NCBI RefSeq assembly: GCF_963678635.1
Contig: NC_087062.1
Span: 36,048,052 to 36,112,051 of the forward strand
Length of the DNA stretch: 64,000 nt
Direction of reading: 5' to 3'
From: Symsagittifera roscoffensis
Taxonomy: Eukaryota > Xenacoelomorpha > Acoela > Convolutidae
The position numbers were made by a program, and so were the translations under genes. How positions within the stretch are numbered: the stretch's first letter is position 1; each line of letters starts with the position of its first letter. This document shows positions 43,695 to 53,760 of this stretch, piece after piece. The notes beneath the pieces are model-generated. The model was given only the letters and a program-made list of their open reading frames with translations, ran no database searches and was not told the origin of the DNA.

Positions 43695-43704
43695 TGGTGC
43701 GACC
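43695..43704 (+). promoter_or_regulatory. Primer-binding-site-like sequence
   Basis: TGGTGCGACC begins two bases after the LTR end; the tRNA whose 3' end would read GGTCGCACCA is not assigned. Confidence 0.6.
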
Positions 43705-43779
43705 ATAAGTCTCATATAAGACCTTAATAGCTTAGAACTAACCAAAAATAGATTAGAAATTAGACAAAACATTTTCAAA

Positions 43780-44013
43780 ATGTTATACGGTAATAATTTA
43801 ATTGAAATGTCTCTACGACTCAATAGATCAGAGCCGATATTCCGAACGATAATAGAACTACCCGGAAATGGAAAAAGACTGCGGACAAGAGACGACATAC
43901 GACAAAATAGAAACTTACCATTTAGTTTTATGATTGTACGGAAAAAGCCAACACAAACTTTTGTGTTTAGAATCTTATTAGCAATGAATTTAGATTTTCA
44001 TTTGCAAACATAA
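43780..44013 (+). CDS. Retroelement ORF A (77 aa), first ORF after the LTR
   Basis: Intact 77-codon frame starting 88 nt after the LTR, the same length and place as the ORF at 1,604-1,837 in copy 1. Shared blocks are NNLIEMSLRLNRSE and LLAMNLDFHLQ. The product is basic, with KKPTQTFVF towards the C-terminus, no membrane segment and no motif I can name. It has outlived gag, pol and env, which are all broken in this element. A regulatory protein or a leader peptide is possible; neither is shown. Confidence 0.6.
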   Translation: MLYGNNLIEMSLRLNRSEPIFRTIIELPGNGKRLRTRDDIRQNRNLPFSFMIVRKKPTQTFVFRILLAMNLDFHLQT

Positions 44014-44405
44014 ATTTTGAAGTAAACCTTCAGGATCATTTCAGGTGCTAAACAAAATTAATAATGTACAATAACGATTGATAAAAATATCTCAGATCTT
44101 TTTCTTAATTTCTGCAGTCTTATATAAAACATATTTGAAAAATATTTATTGAAAATGAAAATAAAAATTAGTAGCATGACAATAAATTGTTAGTAATCAC
44201 AAATCATCTGTTGTCCCAGCTTCATCGAGAAAGTTGTCCCAGCTAGCCACGAGAAAGTAAAAAATCATTCTTTGAAATTGATATACTTTTCTCTCCAACC
44301 CTAAATAAAAAGACCCAGGTTAAGCTAACCGAAAAACCGTAAGGACTGACAGTCTAAGAAAATTGAAATACCTAACAACTTTTTGCATACCTCATCCTAA
44401 ACCTT
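44014..44405 (+). other. Leader between ORF A and ORF B
   Basis: No frame supported. Two CCCAGCT repeats near 44,215-44,245. Partly matches the longer leader in copy 1. Confidence 0.4.
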
Positions 44406-44867
44406 ATGTCATTCAAAAATCTAGGAAATAAGCAAACAATCGTTTTACACAACTGTGAAATAGATAACAAAAAATACGATCTTGTAATCACACCTCATAC
44501 ACAAACAGTTGGATACATTAGAACAAAACGGCTAACAATAAAAAGAAAAATAATATACAAACAAAGACAAATCACACGAAAAAGATTTTCAAAAAATAGA
44601 AACGCATTTTCAGAATCAGAAGCCAGCAATTTAGATGAACTCTACAAATTAAAAGAATCAATTGATAAAGATTGTCCCATTCACAATCAATTATATTTTT
44701 CCGATTCAGAAACAACTTCAAATTCATCAAAAAGAGGAAAAAGAAGAATAAAAAAGCAATACAAACACAAACCAGTACACCTGTATAACTGGAATCAACC
44801 AATTAGACACATTGATAGCTATATATTAACAGTCATCAAAAGAAAAAATGAGCCACAATCAAAGTGA
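44406..44867 (+). CDS. Retroelement ORF B (153 aa)
   Basis: Intact frame. The N-terminus MSFKNLGNKQTIVLHNCEI and C-terminus WNQPIRHI...KRKNEP are both conserved in copy 1, where the middle is deleted. The centre is very basic (RTKRLTIKRK, RKRFSKNR) and is followed by acidic serine patches (FSESEASN, FSDSETT), suggesting a nucleic-acid-binding or nuclear protein; that is an inference from composition. The last 20 nt overlap the start of ORF C, an overlap kept exactly in copy 1, which points to coupled expression. No known family recognised. Confidence 0.65.
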   Translation: MSFKNLGNKQTIVLHNCEIDNKKYDLVITPHTQTVGYIRTKRLTIKRKIIYKQRQITRKRFSKNRNAFSESEASNLDELYKLKESIDKDCPIHNQLYFSDSETTSNSSKRGKRRIKKQYKHKPVHLYNWNQPIRHIDSYILTVIKRKNEPQSK

Positions 44868-45652
44868 TGATAGTCCAGATGACGAAGCAGTTTACCCCTT
44901 TTTTATAGATTCACCCGATGATAGAGGTCAACATGATTTTTGCAAGAACTTACTCGTAAATTTGTTTGAACCCGGAATCAGTCCATGCAAAGCAGAATTC
45001 CCAGATGTAAAAATCAAAGACAAATTTTTGAACACTATTTGAAAGACATATGTAACCTAACACAACAATATGGAATCTACACCATAGAATTCAGCACACC
45101 CAATACAGACCATCGTAAATATGTAAATCAAACAGATGATATTGAATTAGAATTTTCAAAAGTATTTCTAGAATATATCAAAAGCATACAATATCATAAT
45201 TCACAAAGAGCAAACTCCATATTCACCAACGAAGTTTTGCAATAATATATACTTATATATCTATATTCGAAAAAACAGAATTTCAAAGTATCTCACCAAC
45301 TGAAACATCCAAACATACAAAAGTACGAAATGAAATCGCATTATTTTCAACATTTCTACATATAATTAAAGAAAAGTTCACTAAAGATGATGTTTCACAA
45401 CACACTAAACATGATTTACAAAAGATTTTAGCATGGTTCATAATAAATTATTTCACCCACAATTTAGATTTAATTTCACAAGCAAGAACAAATTTCAGAC
45501 CTCAAAATACAAATGACGACACTGCCCTTTCAGAACAATCAGACTACGTTTGGCACACTGAAAGGTCTCATCCTACATTTATAAATATCCCACAACCTAT
45601 CTCAAGTCAAGCAATAAGTACAAAATCTTATCACAGAGATTATGTAATCTAA
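44848..45652 (+). pseudogene. Retroelement ORF C (~265 codons), frameshifted
   Basis: Starts MSHNQSDDSPDDEAVYPFF and shares GISPCKAEFPDVKIK with copy 1. At about 45,020-45,030 the frame breaks (KDKFLNTI then stop), while the next frame carries on as FEHYLKDICNLTQQYGIYTI; copy 1 shows the unbroken reading at this point. A further change near 45,245 is needed to reach the frame that ends with TAA at 45,650-45,652, one base before the ATG of the gag region. Acidic, globular-looking, no motif I recognise. It could be an N-terminal Gag (matrix-like) product or an accessory protein; the separate start codon and overlap with ORF B favour a gene of its own. Confidence 0.5.
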
Positions 45653-45653
45653 A

Positions 45654-47400
45654 ATGAAAGTAATACCATTAACCATTGATGCAACACCATTAAACTATAA
45701 TACATTTTCACCTGATACGCGAAATAACAGTTTAAATTCGACCGTCATACACAATGAAAACCTTAATGGAACTAGAAATCTTACACAACAAGATATTCAA
45801 ACACCATCACACTTCATAAATGAAGAAATCGTCCAAAAAACAACAACTACACAACAAAGTATTTCACCAATACACCCAAATTTGACAACACCAAGAAATA
45901 CAAATACTTCATTGGCACAAGTAACCGTACAATCAACCGTTAAACCTTCGGTTGCTCCAAAAAATTCACATATGGATTATCAAACGTATAGACCAATGAC
46001 AATACCGTCAAAAACACGAAAACCACTCACAAGAAACACCTTTGCAGAACACAACTATAATTATGCTCACAAACCAAGAACAAATCAACCTCCCCGGAAA
46101 AACACACAAAAGTTAAATCACGTATGTTCTAATTATTGGAATCTCCCAAAAACATCGACAAATTCAGTAAATTTTCCAGATAATCCACAACCTACACAGG
46201 ATTATACTGAAAATTACCCATTCTTTCAACAAAATAGAAGATGATTATCACCAGCCAGATATTTTTGCCCCATATACTAAAGAATATCGCACACAAAGAT
46301 CGCGAAAAACTCAACCATCTCGAAATATAAAAATTTACACACAAAACCCAACAGATGTACAAAATCCACAACAAATGCATATACAAAACCCATTTAACAC
46401 ACAATTTTTTCAACCAATACAACCACAAAATCCAATGTCAATGCATTCTTATCATCCAACTCAAATGCAAAATGAAATACCGCTTCCATATTACCTTCAG
46501 CAACACGAAATAACAAAAAATCAACTTTCAAATTTTTCGCAAATGCCAAATGCCGCAGAATCACTACAGATGACAATGAATCCTTACCTCATGGGTGGAT
46601 CATCAATAACATCCAATAAACCACTGATGGTATTCACAAGAACAGATCCTGAACTGATAAAAACAACCTTAGATGGCGCAGCTCAAAAATGGTTTTCAGT
46701 ATTACCTATAGAAATAAAATCAGACTGGAAAAAATTTACACAAGAATTTTCAAAAATGTTTGACTCCGAAAGAAATAAACAACACCAAAGAGTTTTATGT
46801 AATGAAATTCGCAGATTGCCAAATGAAACTATCAAACAATTAGCAGTACGGATCGAAACACTAGTTCAAAAAGTATGTTCACTTAAAACACATGACTATA
46901 AAAACACAAAAATGACGGAAGTTTTAATGATGACCTTAACACCTCAATTAAGGAAAATAGCAATAAAAAAGAGAGCATCTCATCCTTCCTCAATTCGAGA
47001 ACCAGATTTAGATTTTCGAAAACTAGTAGATAAACTAGAACAAGCAGAAATCACAATAAAACTCGAAGAAACAGAAAATCTAAAACTACAATATGTTAAT
47101 CGAATTGAAACAAACACTACACGTATAAATAACATACAGGAATCAGATACAGACTTAATTGAAAAAATCATGAAATACTGAAAATCTATGAAAAACATCC
47201 AAATTTTGAAGGCAAACCATCCTTCAAAAAATGGTGTAATTATTGACGACGATACGGACACAGTATTTCCGAATGTAGACAAAAACAACAAGATAATCAG
47301 AATAAACCTCAAAAGCATAAAGAACCAAATAAATCGTTCTACCAATGAAAAAAGATCAAAGCCTACCGAACAAAAATATATATAGTAATAACAGTTCAGG
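45654..47400 (+). pseudogene. Gag (capsid and zinc knuckle), broken
   Basis: The first frame (45,654-46,244, 196 aa) is a Pro/Thr/Asn-rich leader. One base change near 46,235 leads to the next frame, open to 47,181. That one carries a capsid-type region with LDGAAQKWFSVLP, KKFTQEFSKMF and LCNEIRRLPNETIKQLAVRI, the retrotransposon Gag fold of Ty3/gypsy elements. Immediately after, the frame reads CNY, stop, RRYGHSISEC: a CX2CX4HX4C zinc knuckle in which the second cysteine is TGA. Gag builds the particle and binds RNA; this copy cannot make a full one. Confidence 0.7.
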
Positions 47401-47850
47401 AAAACCACTTCCGAACAACACCAATTACACAAGGAATCAATCACCATAACAAAGATCACCAGAACGAAGAAAAACACAAAATTTTTCAAAAAATAATTAT
47501 AACCGATCAAATAGTCAAAATAACTATTCAAGATCCAATTCCAATGCAACACAATTTGTTTCTAGATCCAGTTCCCAATCAAATCCAAGGAAAAAACACT
47601 ATTCCAATAATCAATCACGAAACTCATCATACAACAGAAATAGAAACTATTCACACAATAGAAATAGAAGTTTTTCGAACAATCGAAATCAAAATTACCC
47701 GAACAATCGATCAAGAAATAACTCATATAATAGATCAAACTATCACAGATCAAATGATAATTATCAAAATAGATCACGAAATAATTCACAAAATCGAAAC
47801 TCAAGTTACAATAAACGATATAGAAATGTCACCACATATGAATAATAACC
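47395..47850 (+). pseudogene. Basic Arg/Asn/Ser-rich Gag tail in a different frame
   Basis: In the frame holding 47,519-47,521 the sequence is a long run of Arg, Asn, Ser and Tyr, with units like SRNNSYNRSN and NRNRNYSHN, ending at a stop near 47,850. It looks like an RNA-binding Gag C-terminus. It overlaps, in another frame, the N-terminal part of the 468-codon protease ORF, whose repetitive ETIHTIEIE text is probably just the shadow of this repeat. Confidence 0.5.
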
Positions 47851-48950
47851 ATTATCATAATTCTAAACATCGATACAGAAAAAGTACACCAAAGCATCAA
47901 AGACACATTAATCAAGTGCGAACAAATGAAGCAACAACTTCAGACCCTCCAGGTATTGATGACACAGAAAATCACAAAATACAACTAAATCATATACATT
48001 GTGAATCATCAGATACAGAGAGTGATACAGTAAATACTATCTCAGTAAATATGATAACAGTCGAAAACGACTATGAGCCTATCATATATGAACAACCTTT
48101 TACATCACAAAAATATGAAAATCAATTGGAACTCCTTCACAATTATTATATTGGACCCACCGATACTACACCAACTGCACAAGAAGTAAACGAAACTAAC
48201 ACGGTAATTAAACCCGATGAAAAAGGTAAAACACAATGCTCAAATACAAATCATATTTATCAAAATATACAGAAAGAACAACCCAGAGAAAAAATTTGGA
48301 CAATACCATTTCTCTTCGAAAGCCCAAGAAACAAAGAATTTCAACCACCAGATCTTGAAATTGATTTTTTAATTGATTCAGGAGCAGAATCAAACATAAT
48401 TAATTTTCCCACATGGAATGAAATTAAAACATTACATCCAAAATTAACACCTCTTGCAACCTCTAGCAAACTAGCAACAGCACAAGGATCAACATTAATA
48501 AATTATGGAAAAATCCAATCATTCCTTCTCCCCACGAGAACAATGGATCAAAACAAAATTCTAAAAAAACCATTTGAACAAATATTTCATTTTACTGATA
48601 TTAAGCACAATATCATTGGCATACCATTTATATCTCAATATATACCAACAATCAACATCTTAAATAGTAAAATACTAATCAAAGATAAATACACAAAAAC
48701 AAAAAATACAGCTCTAACATTTTTTCAAAGATCAAACAAACAACCACCATTCTTCTCAAAACTTTATCCTATTTATAATCAACAACGGAAACACCTGAAA
48801 CCATTATCAGGAAATATATATAATTTTTCAATAAAACAAGCTCACCAGTATGATAAAAGTCAAAATAAACAACAACTTTTTATGTCAGACTTTGAATTAA
48901 ACCTATTCACAAATTTTTCAAAATCACGATCTCATCTATTAAATATTTGA
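47544..48950 (+). CDS. Retroelement aspartic protease ORF (468 codons)
   Basis: Open frame with the retropepsin motif FLIDSGAESNIINF near residues 275-290 and the partner HNIIGIPFI about 75 residues later, the usual two landmarks of an aspartic protease that matures Gag-Pol. The first ~100 codons are repetitive and probably non-coding in this frame; authentic coding likely begins nearer 47,850, after the Gag tail. The frame ends with TGA at 48,948 where the RT frame takes over, so protease and RT were probably one frame before a shift, or are joined by programmed frameshifting. Confidence 0.7.
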   Translation: MQHNLFLDPVPNQIQGKNTIPIINHETHHTTEIETIHTIEIEVFRTIEIKITRTIDQEITHIIDQTITDQMIIIKIDHEIIHKIETQVTINDIEMSPHMNNNHYHNSKHRYRKSTPKHQRHINQVRTNEATTSDPPGIDDTENHKIQLNHIHCESSDTESDTVNTISVNMITVENDYEPIIYEQPFTSQKYENQLELLHNYYIGPTDTTPTAQEVNETNTVIKPDEKGKTQCSNTNHIYQNIQKEQPREKIWTIPFLFESPRNKEFQPPDLEIDFLIDSGAESNIINFPTWNEIKTLHPKLTPLATSSKLATAQGSTLINYGKIQSFLLPTRTMDQNKILKKPFEQIFHFTDIKHNIIGIPFISQYIPTINILNSKILIKDKYTKTKNTALTFFQRSNKQPPFFSKLYPIYNQQRKHLKPLSGNIYNFSIKQAHQYDKSQNKQQLFMSDFELNLFTNFSKSRSHLLNI

Positions 48951-49900
48951 AAAACACGAATTCCGACATCATTTTGTTACACGTGTATAACAATACACCG
49001 TATCAAGTAACATTACTTTTAGGACTTTTAGGATATTGTGAAACAAACGCTACAATCTCACCCATACATGAAGTAGCCTACCGAGTTAATAATATACTCC
49101 AATTATTAGATATTTGTCAATCCAAAATTCTTGACGAAGAATTATCCATAAATAACATAGTAAGTAATGAAAAGAGAAACACATATTACTTCACAGAAAC
49201 ACCATATTTTAAACCAACATTCAACATAACAAATTTCACAAAAGAACAGCAACAATTTTTAACAATGTTTAATTTTGAACATTCACAAGTTACACAAATC
49301 GAATTTGATAAATTAGCAAAACAACTGTTAAAATATTCAACAGTTTACGCAACATCGAAATTTGACGTTGGAAAAATCAGTTCATCACTACATCTCCCGT
49401 TAAAACCTGACGCAGTTTTCAACAAACAAAGAGCTAGTAAAGTGTCAATTCATTTACACGACAAAGTAAATAGACTACTTGATATTTTAGAACAATACAA
49501 AATTATCTCATCAATAAATAAAGAAGAACAACCAAAAGGTAACACTTTTATCAACCCTGTTATCATTCTAGCAAAAGGCGAATCATTAAATATAGTTTTA
49601 GACGCTAGATATCTCAATTCACTAATTGATGAATCAAAATGCAATTGGCCTATTGAACCAATACAAGTTATCTTAACAAAGATAAATGGAAAATACTTTA
49701 CAACTGCAGATACGAATAGTGCATACAATCAAATGCCACTAGATGAAAAATCACGACGCTTAACGCAATTTGTTATTGGAAATCAACAATATGAATTTAA
49801 TCGCTTATTCTATGGAATATCCATAGGACCAGCAGCTTTTTCATCCTGTATGAGTAAAATTTTTAGACCACTAATACTCAAGAAAAACGCAATCACTTAA
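48947..49900 (+). pseudogene. Reverse transcriptase, N-terminal and palm part (stop at the YLDD motif)
   Basis: A 317-codon frame. RT landmarks: NPVIILAKGES, LDARYLNSLID, FTTADTNSAYNQMPL (first catalytic Asp region, about residues 250-263) and SIGPAAFSSCM (about 293-303). The frame stops with TAA at 49,898-49,900 exactly where the tyrosine of the YLDD active site is expected; LDDVLMQS follows in the same frame. RT copies the element RNA into DNA; this stop alone would abolish it unless suppressed. Confidence 0.85.
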
Positions 49901-50147
49901 TTAGACGATGTTTTAATGCAATCACAAACCAAAGAAGAAATGTTTACAGTTTTAGAACACTCATTAAATACTTCAGAACAAAATTCTGAAGGCCGCTCCA
50001 GATAAATCACACTTCTTTCTAACACGAGTTCAATTTTTAGGACATATTATTGAACAAAACAGTATCACTCCATTAAAATCACGCATTGATGCTATTTAAA
50101 AACTTCAGCCACCAACAAACAAAAAGAAAATCCAAGAATTCCTTGGA
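49901..50147 (+). pseudogene. Reverse transcriptase, thumb region, broken
   Basis: LDDVLMQS begins here, but the frame ends near 50,005. The next conserved block (KSHFFLTRVQFLGHII, 50,004-50,050) is in another frame and meets TAA at about 50,096 before the RNase H frame. At least one frameshift and one stop in 250 bp. Confidence 0.7.
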
Positions 50148-50894
50148 ATGTTAAATTTCTTAAGCAAATACGTTTATAAAATGCAATTATACTTAAGACC
50201 CTTCTATAATATCCTCAGACAACAAAATAACTTTGAATGGACCAGTGAACATCAAACACGATTTGAAGAAATTAAAAAACTTTTAACTGAACAAATTTCA
50301 AACACAATTCCGGATCCAAACCAACCATTCTATGCAAAATGCGATGCTTCAAATTTTGGCATTGGCGCAGCATTACTACAATCACATAGTAGTACAAATA
50401 AAATGAACCTTATATCAGCAAATTCCCGATTATTCACTCAAGCAGAGCTACGACTCTCAACTCTAATGAGAGAATGTACAGCTATAATTTATACACTTTC
50501 AGAATATGATTTTCTGATACTTGCATCAAAACACCCAACAGGTATATTCACAGATCACAAACCAATTATTTTTCTCTTAACACAAAAGTCGAATCTAAAT
50601 CATAGAGTTAATAGATTTCAACTAATTCTAATGAAATTTCCAAACTTACATATAGTTTGGACAGCAGGAAAAAACTTTGCATTACCAGATACATTAAGTA
50701 GAAATACGCCACCTGAACTACTCACACGAAAAACTACAGTTGAAATACCACAAAAGTTTAAATTTAATCTCGCAAAAGATGGAACATCACCCCAATTAGA
50801 ATGCAAATACGCAGTAAAAACTGACATTGATCAATCACAAATAAATAACTTACAACATTTTCCACTTTACTTAGATTGCCAAAATAATCACTAG
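50148..50894 (+). CDS. RT connection and RNase H domain
   Basis: Open for 248 codons. It opens with the end of RT (LRPFYNILRQQNNFEW), then RNase H with its acidic residues in order: CDASNFGIG (about residue 65), MRECTAIIY (about 107), FTDHKPI (about 135) and LPDTLSRN (about 180). It degrades the RNA strand during reverse transcription. It ends at TAG 50,892-50,894, after which the same frame continues (EVDLLG), so this is an internal stop in pol and not a natural end. Confidence 0.8.
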   Translation: MLNFLSKYVYKMQLYLRPFYNILRQQNNFEWTSEHQTRFEEIKKLLTEQISNTIPDPNQPFYAKCDASNFGIGAALLQSHSSTNKMNLISANSRLFTQAELRLSTLMRECTAIIYTLSEYDFLILASKHPTGIFTDHKPIIFLLTQKSNLNHRVNRFQLILMKFPNLHIVWTAGKNFALPDTLSRNTPPELLTRKTTVEIPQKFKFNLAKDGTSPQLECKYAVKTDIDQSQINNLQHFPLYLDCQNNH

Positions 50895-51971
50895 GAAGTT
50901 GATCTACTAGGAACATCCACGTTCAAACCAATCCCATACTCACAATGGATAAAAAATAACACCCAACAAAAAAGAATAAAACACCACTCGCATAAAAAAG
51001 ACTTTTTTCCATTAATTGAAAAAGATAATTTAACTGATAAAATAAATTTATCAGGACCACAAACAAATGATTCGAAATGCACAATAAATCAAGTTTTTGA
51101 CCTCCATGACCCACTTGACACAATTCCCCTATCAAAACTGGAAATTGAAAATATTTTTCTCCCTCCCACAGATAAAGTTACAATTGAACTCTTAAAACAA
51201 TATCAAATTCTCGACCCAGTAATTAGACAATTAAAATCATGGCACAAATACAAAACTAAACCCGTAAAAGCAGATACCACAAATTTAGGAAATAAAACAC
51301 TCCTCCGATATTTCCGAAAATTTAATAGCACAGCAATTAACGAAAATACAGATCTTCTAGAATGTCAATTAAATGATTCTAAAGTTCCCTGTCTTCCTTT
51401 AAGTATGATATTAATAGCTTTCAACATCTCACATACACAAAATACTAAAGGACACTCCGGATCAGAGAAGACATACTCAAACTTTACACAAACTTTTTAT
51501 TTCCCAAATGCACCAATTTGGATAAAAGTATTATGCAATGATTGTATAATATGTCAACTAAATAAACCTTATCCAAATCAAAAACAAATAGCACAAAAAC
51601 AAGACTTTAAAGGACAAAGTTTATATTTTAACCACCGCATTTCATTCGATACAAAAGGACCCATTTCACCATCCTCAGAAGGAAATTCCTACATTATGGT
51701 AATTGTTGACGCATTTACACATTATGTGGCACTCAAACCGGTACCACATTGTAATGCTTATTATGCTTACACGACACTTTATGAACACTGGATAGCTAAA
51801 TTCGGATTACCCGAAATCTTAGTTACAGACAACGGTACAGAATTCATAAATAATGAAATCATCACAGTATGCCACTTATATAACATCAAACATAAACCAC
51901 GTACATCTCATGCACCTTGGACAAACGGTTTAGTCGAAGGTATGAACCGTTCACTACAAGAATATCTCTGA
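50895..51971 (+). CDS. Integrase with HHCC and DX35E core
   Basis: The same frame continues from RNase H. After a charged linker come the zinc-binding residues (SHTQNTKGHSG...CNDCIICQ). Catalytic residues follow: Asp in ISFDTKGPISP, Asp in VTDNGTEFIN and Glu in GLVEGMNRSL; I count 35 residues between the second Asp and Glu. It joins viral DNA to the host genome. The frame is stopped by TGA at 51,969-51,971 within EYL-CIINGN, shortly after the core, so the catalytic domain is complete but the C-terminal domain is cut off. Confidence 0.85.
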   Translation, partial: EVDLLGTSTFKPIPYSQWIKNNTQQKRIKHHSHKKDFFPLIEKDNLTDKINLSGPQTNDSKCTINQVFDLHDPLDTIPLSKLEIENIFLPPTDKVTIELLKQYQILDPVIRQLKSWHKYKTKPVKADTTNLGNKTLLRYFRKFNSTAINENTDLLECQLNDSKVPCLPLSMILIAFNISHTQNTKGHSGSEKTYSNFTQTFYFPNAPIWIKVLCNDCIICQLNKPYPNQKQIAQKQDFKGQSLYFNHRISFDTKGPISPSSEGNSYIMVIVDAFTHYVALKPVPHCNAYYAYTTLYEHWIAKFGLPEILVTDNGTEFINNEIITVCHLYNIKHKPRTSHAPWTNGLVEGMNRSLQEYL

Positions 51972-52743
51972 TGTATCATAAATGGAAATGATACAAAATA
52001 CACAGAATGGTCAGCAGATGTCAAATTATTTCCCTTAGCATATAATTCACAAATCACGACAACTCTATGAAGGTCACCATACGAAATGGTTTTTAATCAA
52101 AAGCCACTCAAACCAATTATGTTTACAGCAAATTCTCATAAAAATGCACAAGGTTATTGCAAACCAAATAAAGACTCAATTTGTTATAACCTACCTTTAC
52201 ACAAACATGATGAAGATCATTTTCATTACCCGCAAATTCTTAAATTAGCCTCCGGCACACACACCGAATGGATTTTAAATAGAGTTAAAAAAACAATGAA
52301 ATTTACCAAAAAGTAACAAAGAAATTGTTAGAAAGGCAGAACATTAACGAACAAACTAATTCAACTTTACACCAGCCACAGATTTAAAAATTGGAACATT
52401 TGTTTTAATACCTAACTTTAATACACAAAAAGGAATTTCTAAAAAATTACAACCCTTTCGAAAAAGACCATACCAAATAATTGCCAAACCCACTGACTTA
52501 ACGTATAAACTCACTACAATACAAAAATACTACAATACAAAAATACCAGATCAAAAAATACCTCAAAAAGAAAGAAAAAATAGGAAATTGATGGAAAAAA
52601 TTCTATCACAGGAACAAGTAGAGAAATCAGAAAATAGAGAATCATCACGACTTAGAAATCAACCACGTAAAAACTACAAAAGATTCATCCCACAATCTAA
52701 AATATTAAAGAAACTTGAATTTCAAAAACAACTTAAATTTTAA
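51972..52743 (+). pseudogene. Integrase C-terminal region, broken
   Basis: The same frame continues (EWSADVKLFPLAYNSQ), meets a second TGA at 52,068-52,070 and runs on to 52,316. After a frame change a segment with FVLIPNFNTQKGISK and RKRPYQIIAKPTDLTYKL resembles the SH3-like, GPY/F-type integrase C-terminus. The last stop is at 52,741-52,743 after a basic tail. Confidence 0.65.
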
Positions 52744-53331
52744 AATTAATAATCCTTGCACCTCTGGATCATATTGAACTGTCATTTTTCAAAATAACAT
52801 GCTGACAAAACACGCAATAATTCTAGTTCAGATTCAGCCAATAGGATTCATTCAATCCGTCACCTTCTATAACTATAACACCAACCTATTAGACGAAAGA
52901 TATTAAACTCCAGGCATATCTATAACTATAACTTTACAACCTCCAGGTCAAAAATAAGCGAACTGCTCAAACTTGACAACTAAAATAAATACCACCTTAA
53001 TATCATAACCCTCTCTTTTCTAATAACGCAAAGATCAACAATATTGTCCCAACTTAGACCTCAAAAACCCTCCAACCAAAAATGATAAATTAGCCTAAAG
53101 TAAAAATACGACCGTATTCATTTGGCCTAAAGTACATAAATTTCAAAACTACCCCAGATCACCTGACAAATAAAAATAAAGCAAAGAGGACCTCCCGAAC
53201 ACCTTAAAATTAGCCCCCCAACAACCATCACAAAATTCAACCCACTTGTCAAACAATCAATAAATAACTCGACCACACTTGAATATCGCCTCAAACAACA
53301 AAAAATATTCGACCAAGAAATCATTTCTTAA
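52744..53331 (+). other. Spacer between pol and the env region
   Basis: About 590 bp with stops in all plus frames. It could hold a splice acceptor for env; I cannot single one out. Confidence 0.4.
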
Positions 53332-53484
53332 ATGCTCTTCTCTCGATCAGTCAATATCTTTAAAAATACAATTTTCAACATTTTCATAAACTTTTTCATA
53401 ATACTTGAACTTTTATTCATATTTCTATTTGATACCTTTGAAGCGTTTATAATAATTTTAGTCATTTTTTGCAATATTTTTTAA
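53332..53484 (+). CDS. Small hydrophobic ORF 1 (50 aa)
   Basis: ATG at 53,332, stop near 53,484. After a short polar start the product is almost wholly Ile/Leu/Phe with acidic residues between two possible membrane spans (FIILELLFIFLFD; AFIIILVIFCNIF). T-rich sequence gives such peptides easily, yet the local T-richness is itself at odds with the A-rich surroundings. Low certainty. Confidence 0.3.
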   Translation: MLFSRSVNIFKNTIFNIFINFFIILELLFIFLFDTFEAFIIILVIFCNIF

Positions 53485-53571
53485 ATTTTCTACTCCCTAT
53501 TTGAAATATATCTCCAACTTTCCCAAATCATTGACCATATTCACAGGTACGATAACACAAAGTTTATTTGA

Positions 53572-53760
53572 ATGATACGAACAATTTTTAGTAGAGCTGA
53601 TATTTTTTTACTATTTGTAATTTTTATAAAATTTTTATCATCTCTAATATTGACAATGTACAAATGTATAAAAAAAGCAATAATCACATTCGCTTTAGCA
53701 ACAATCTTTTTAATTCTTTTCAATGAAGAATACTACAATAAACATAAATTTTTCCAATAG
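53572..53760 (+). CDS. Small hydrophobic ORF 2 (62 aa)
   Basis: Product with two predicted membrane segments (FLLFVIFIKFLSSLIL and AIITFALATIFLILF) joined by a basic turn (YKCIKKA). It ends as the env-side reading frames begin. It could be a small viroporin-like protein, a signal segment of env, or chance. No homologue recognised. Confidence 0.35.
   Translation: MIRTIFSRADIFLLFVIFIKFLSSLILTMYKCIKKAIITFALATIFLILFNEEYYNKHKFFQ

Noticed and set aside
46980-47552. 190-codon minus-strand ORF rich in Phe, Leu and Ile opposite gag
   Set aside because: Complement of A-rich coding sequence yields T-rich, hydrophobic shadow frames; the plus strand has the Gag motifs.
47181-52070. Alternative genetic code with TGA as sense
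   Set aside because: TAA and TAG also interrupt conserved places, and the transporter gene uses TGA nowhere within its coding frame.
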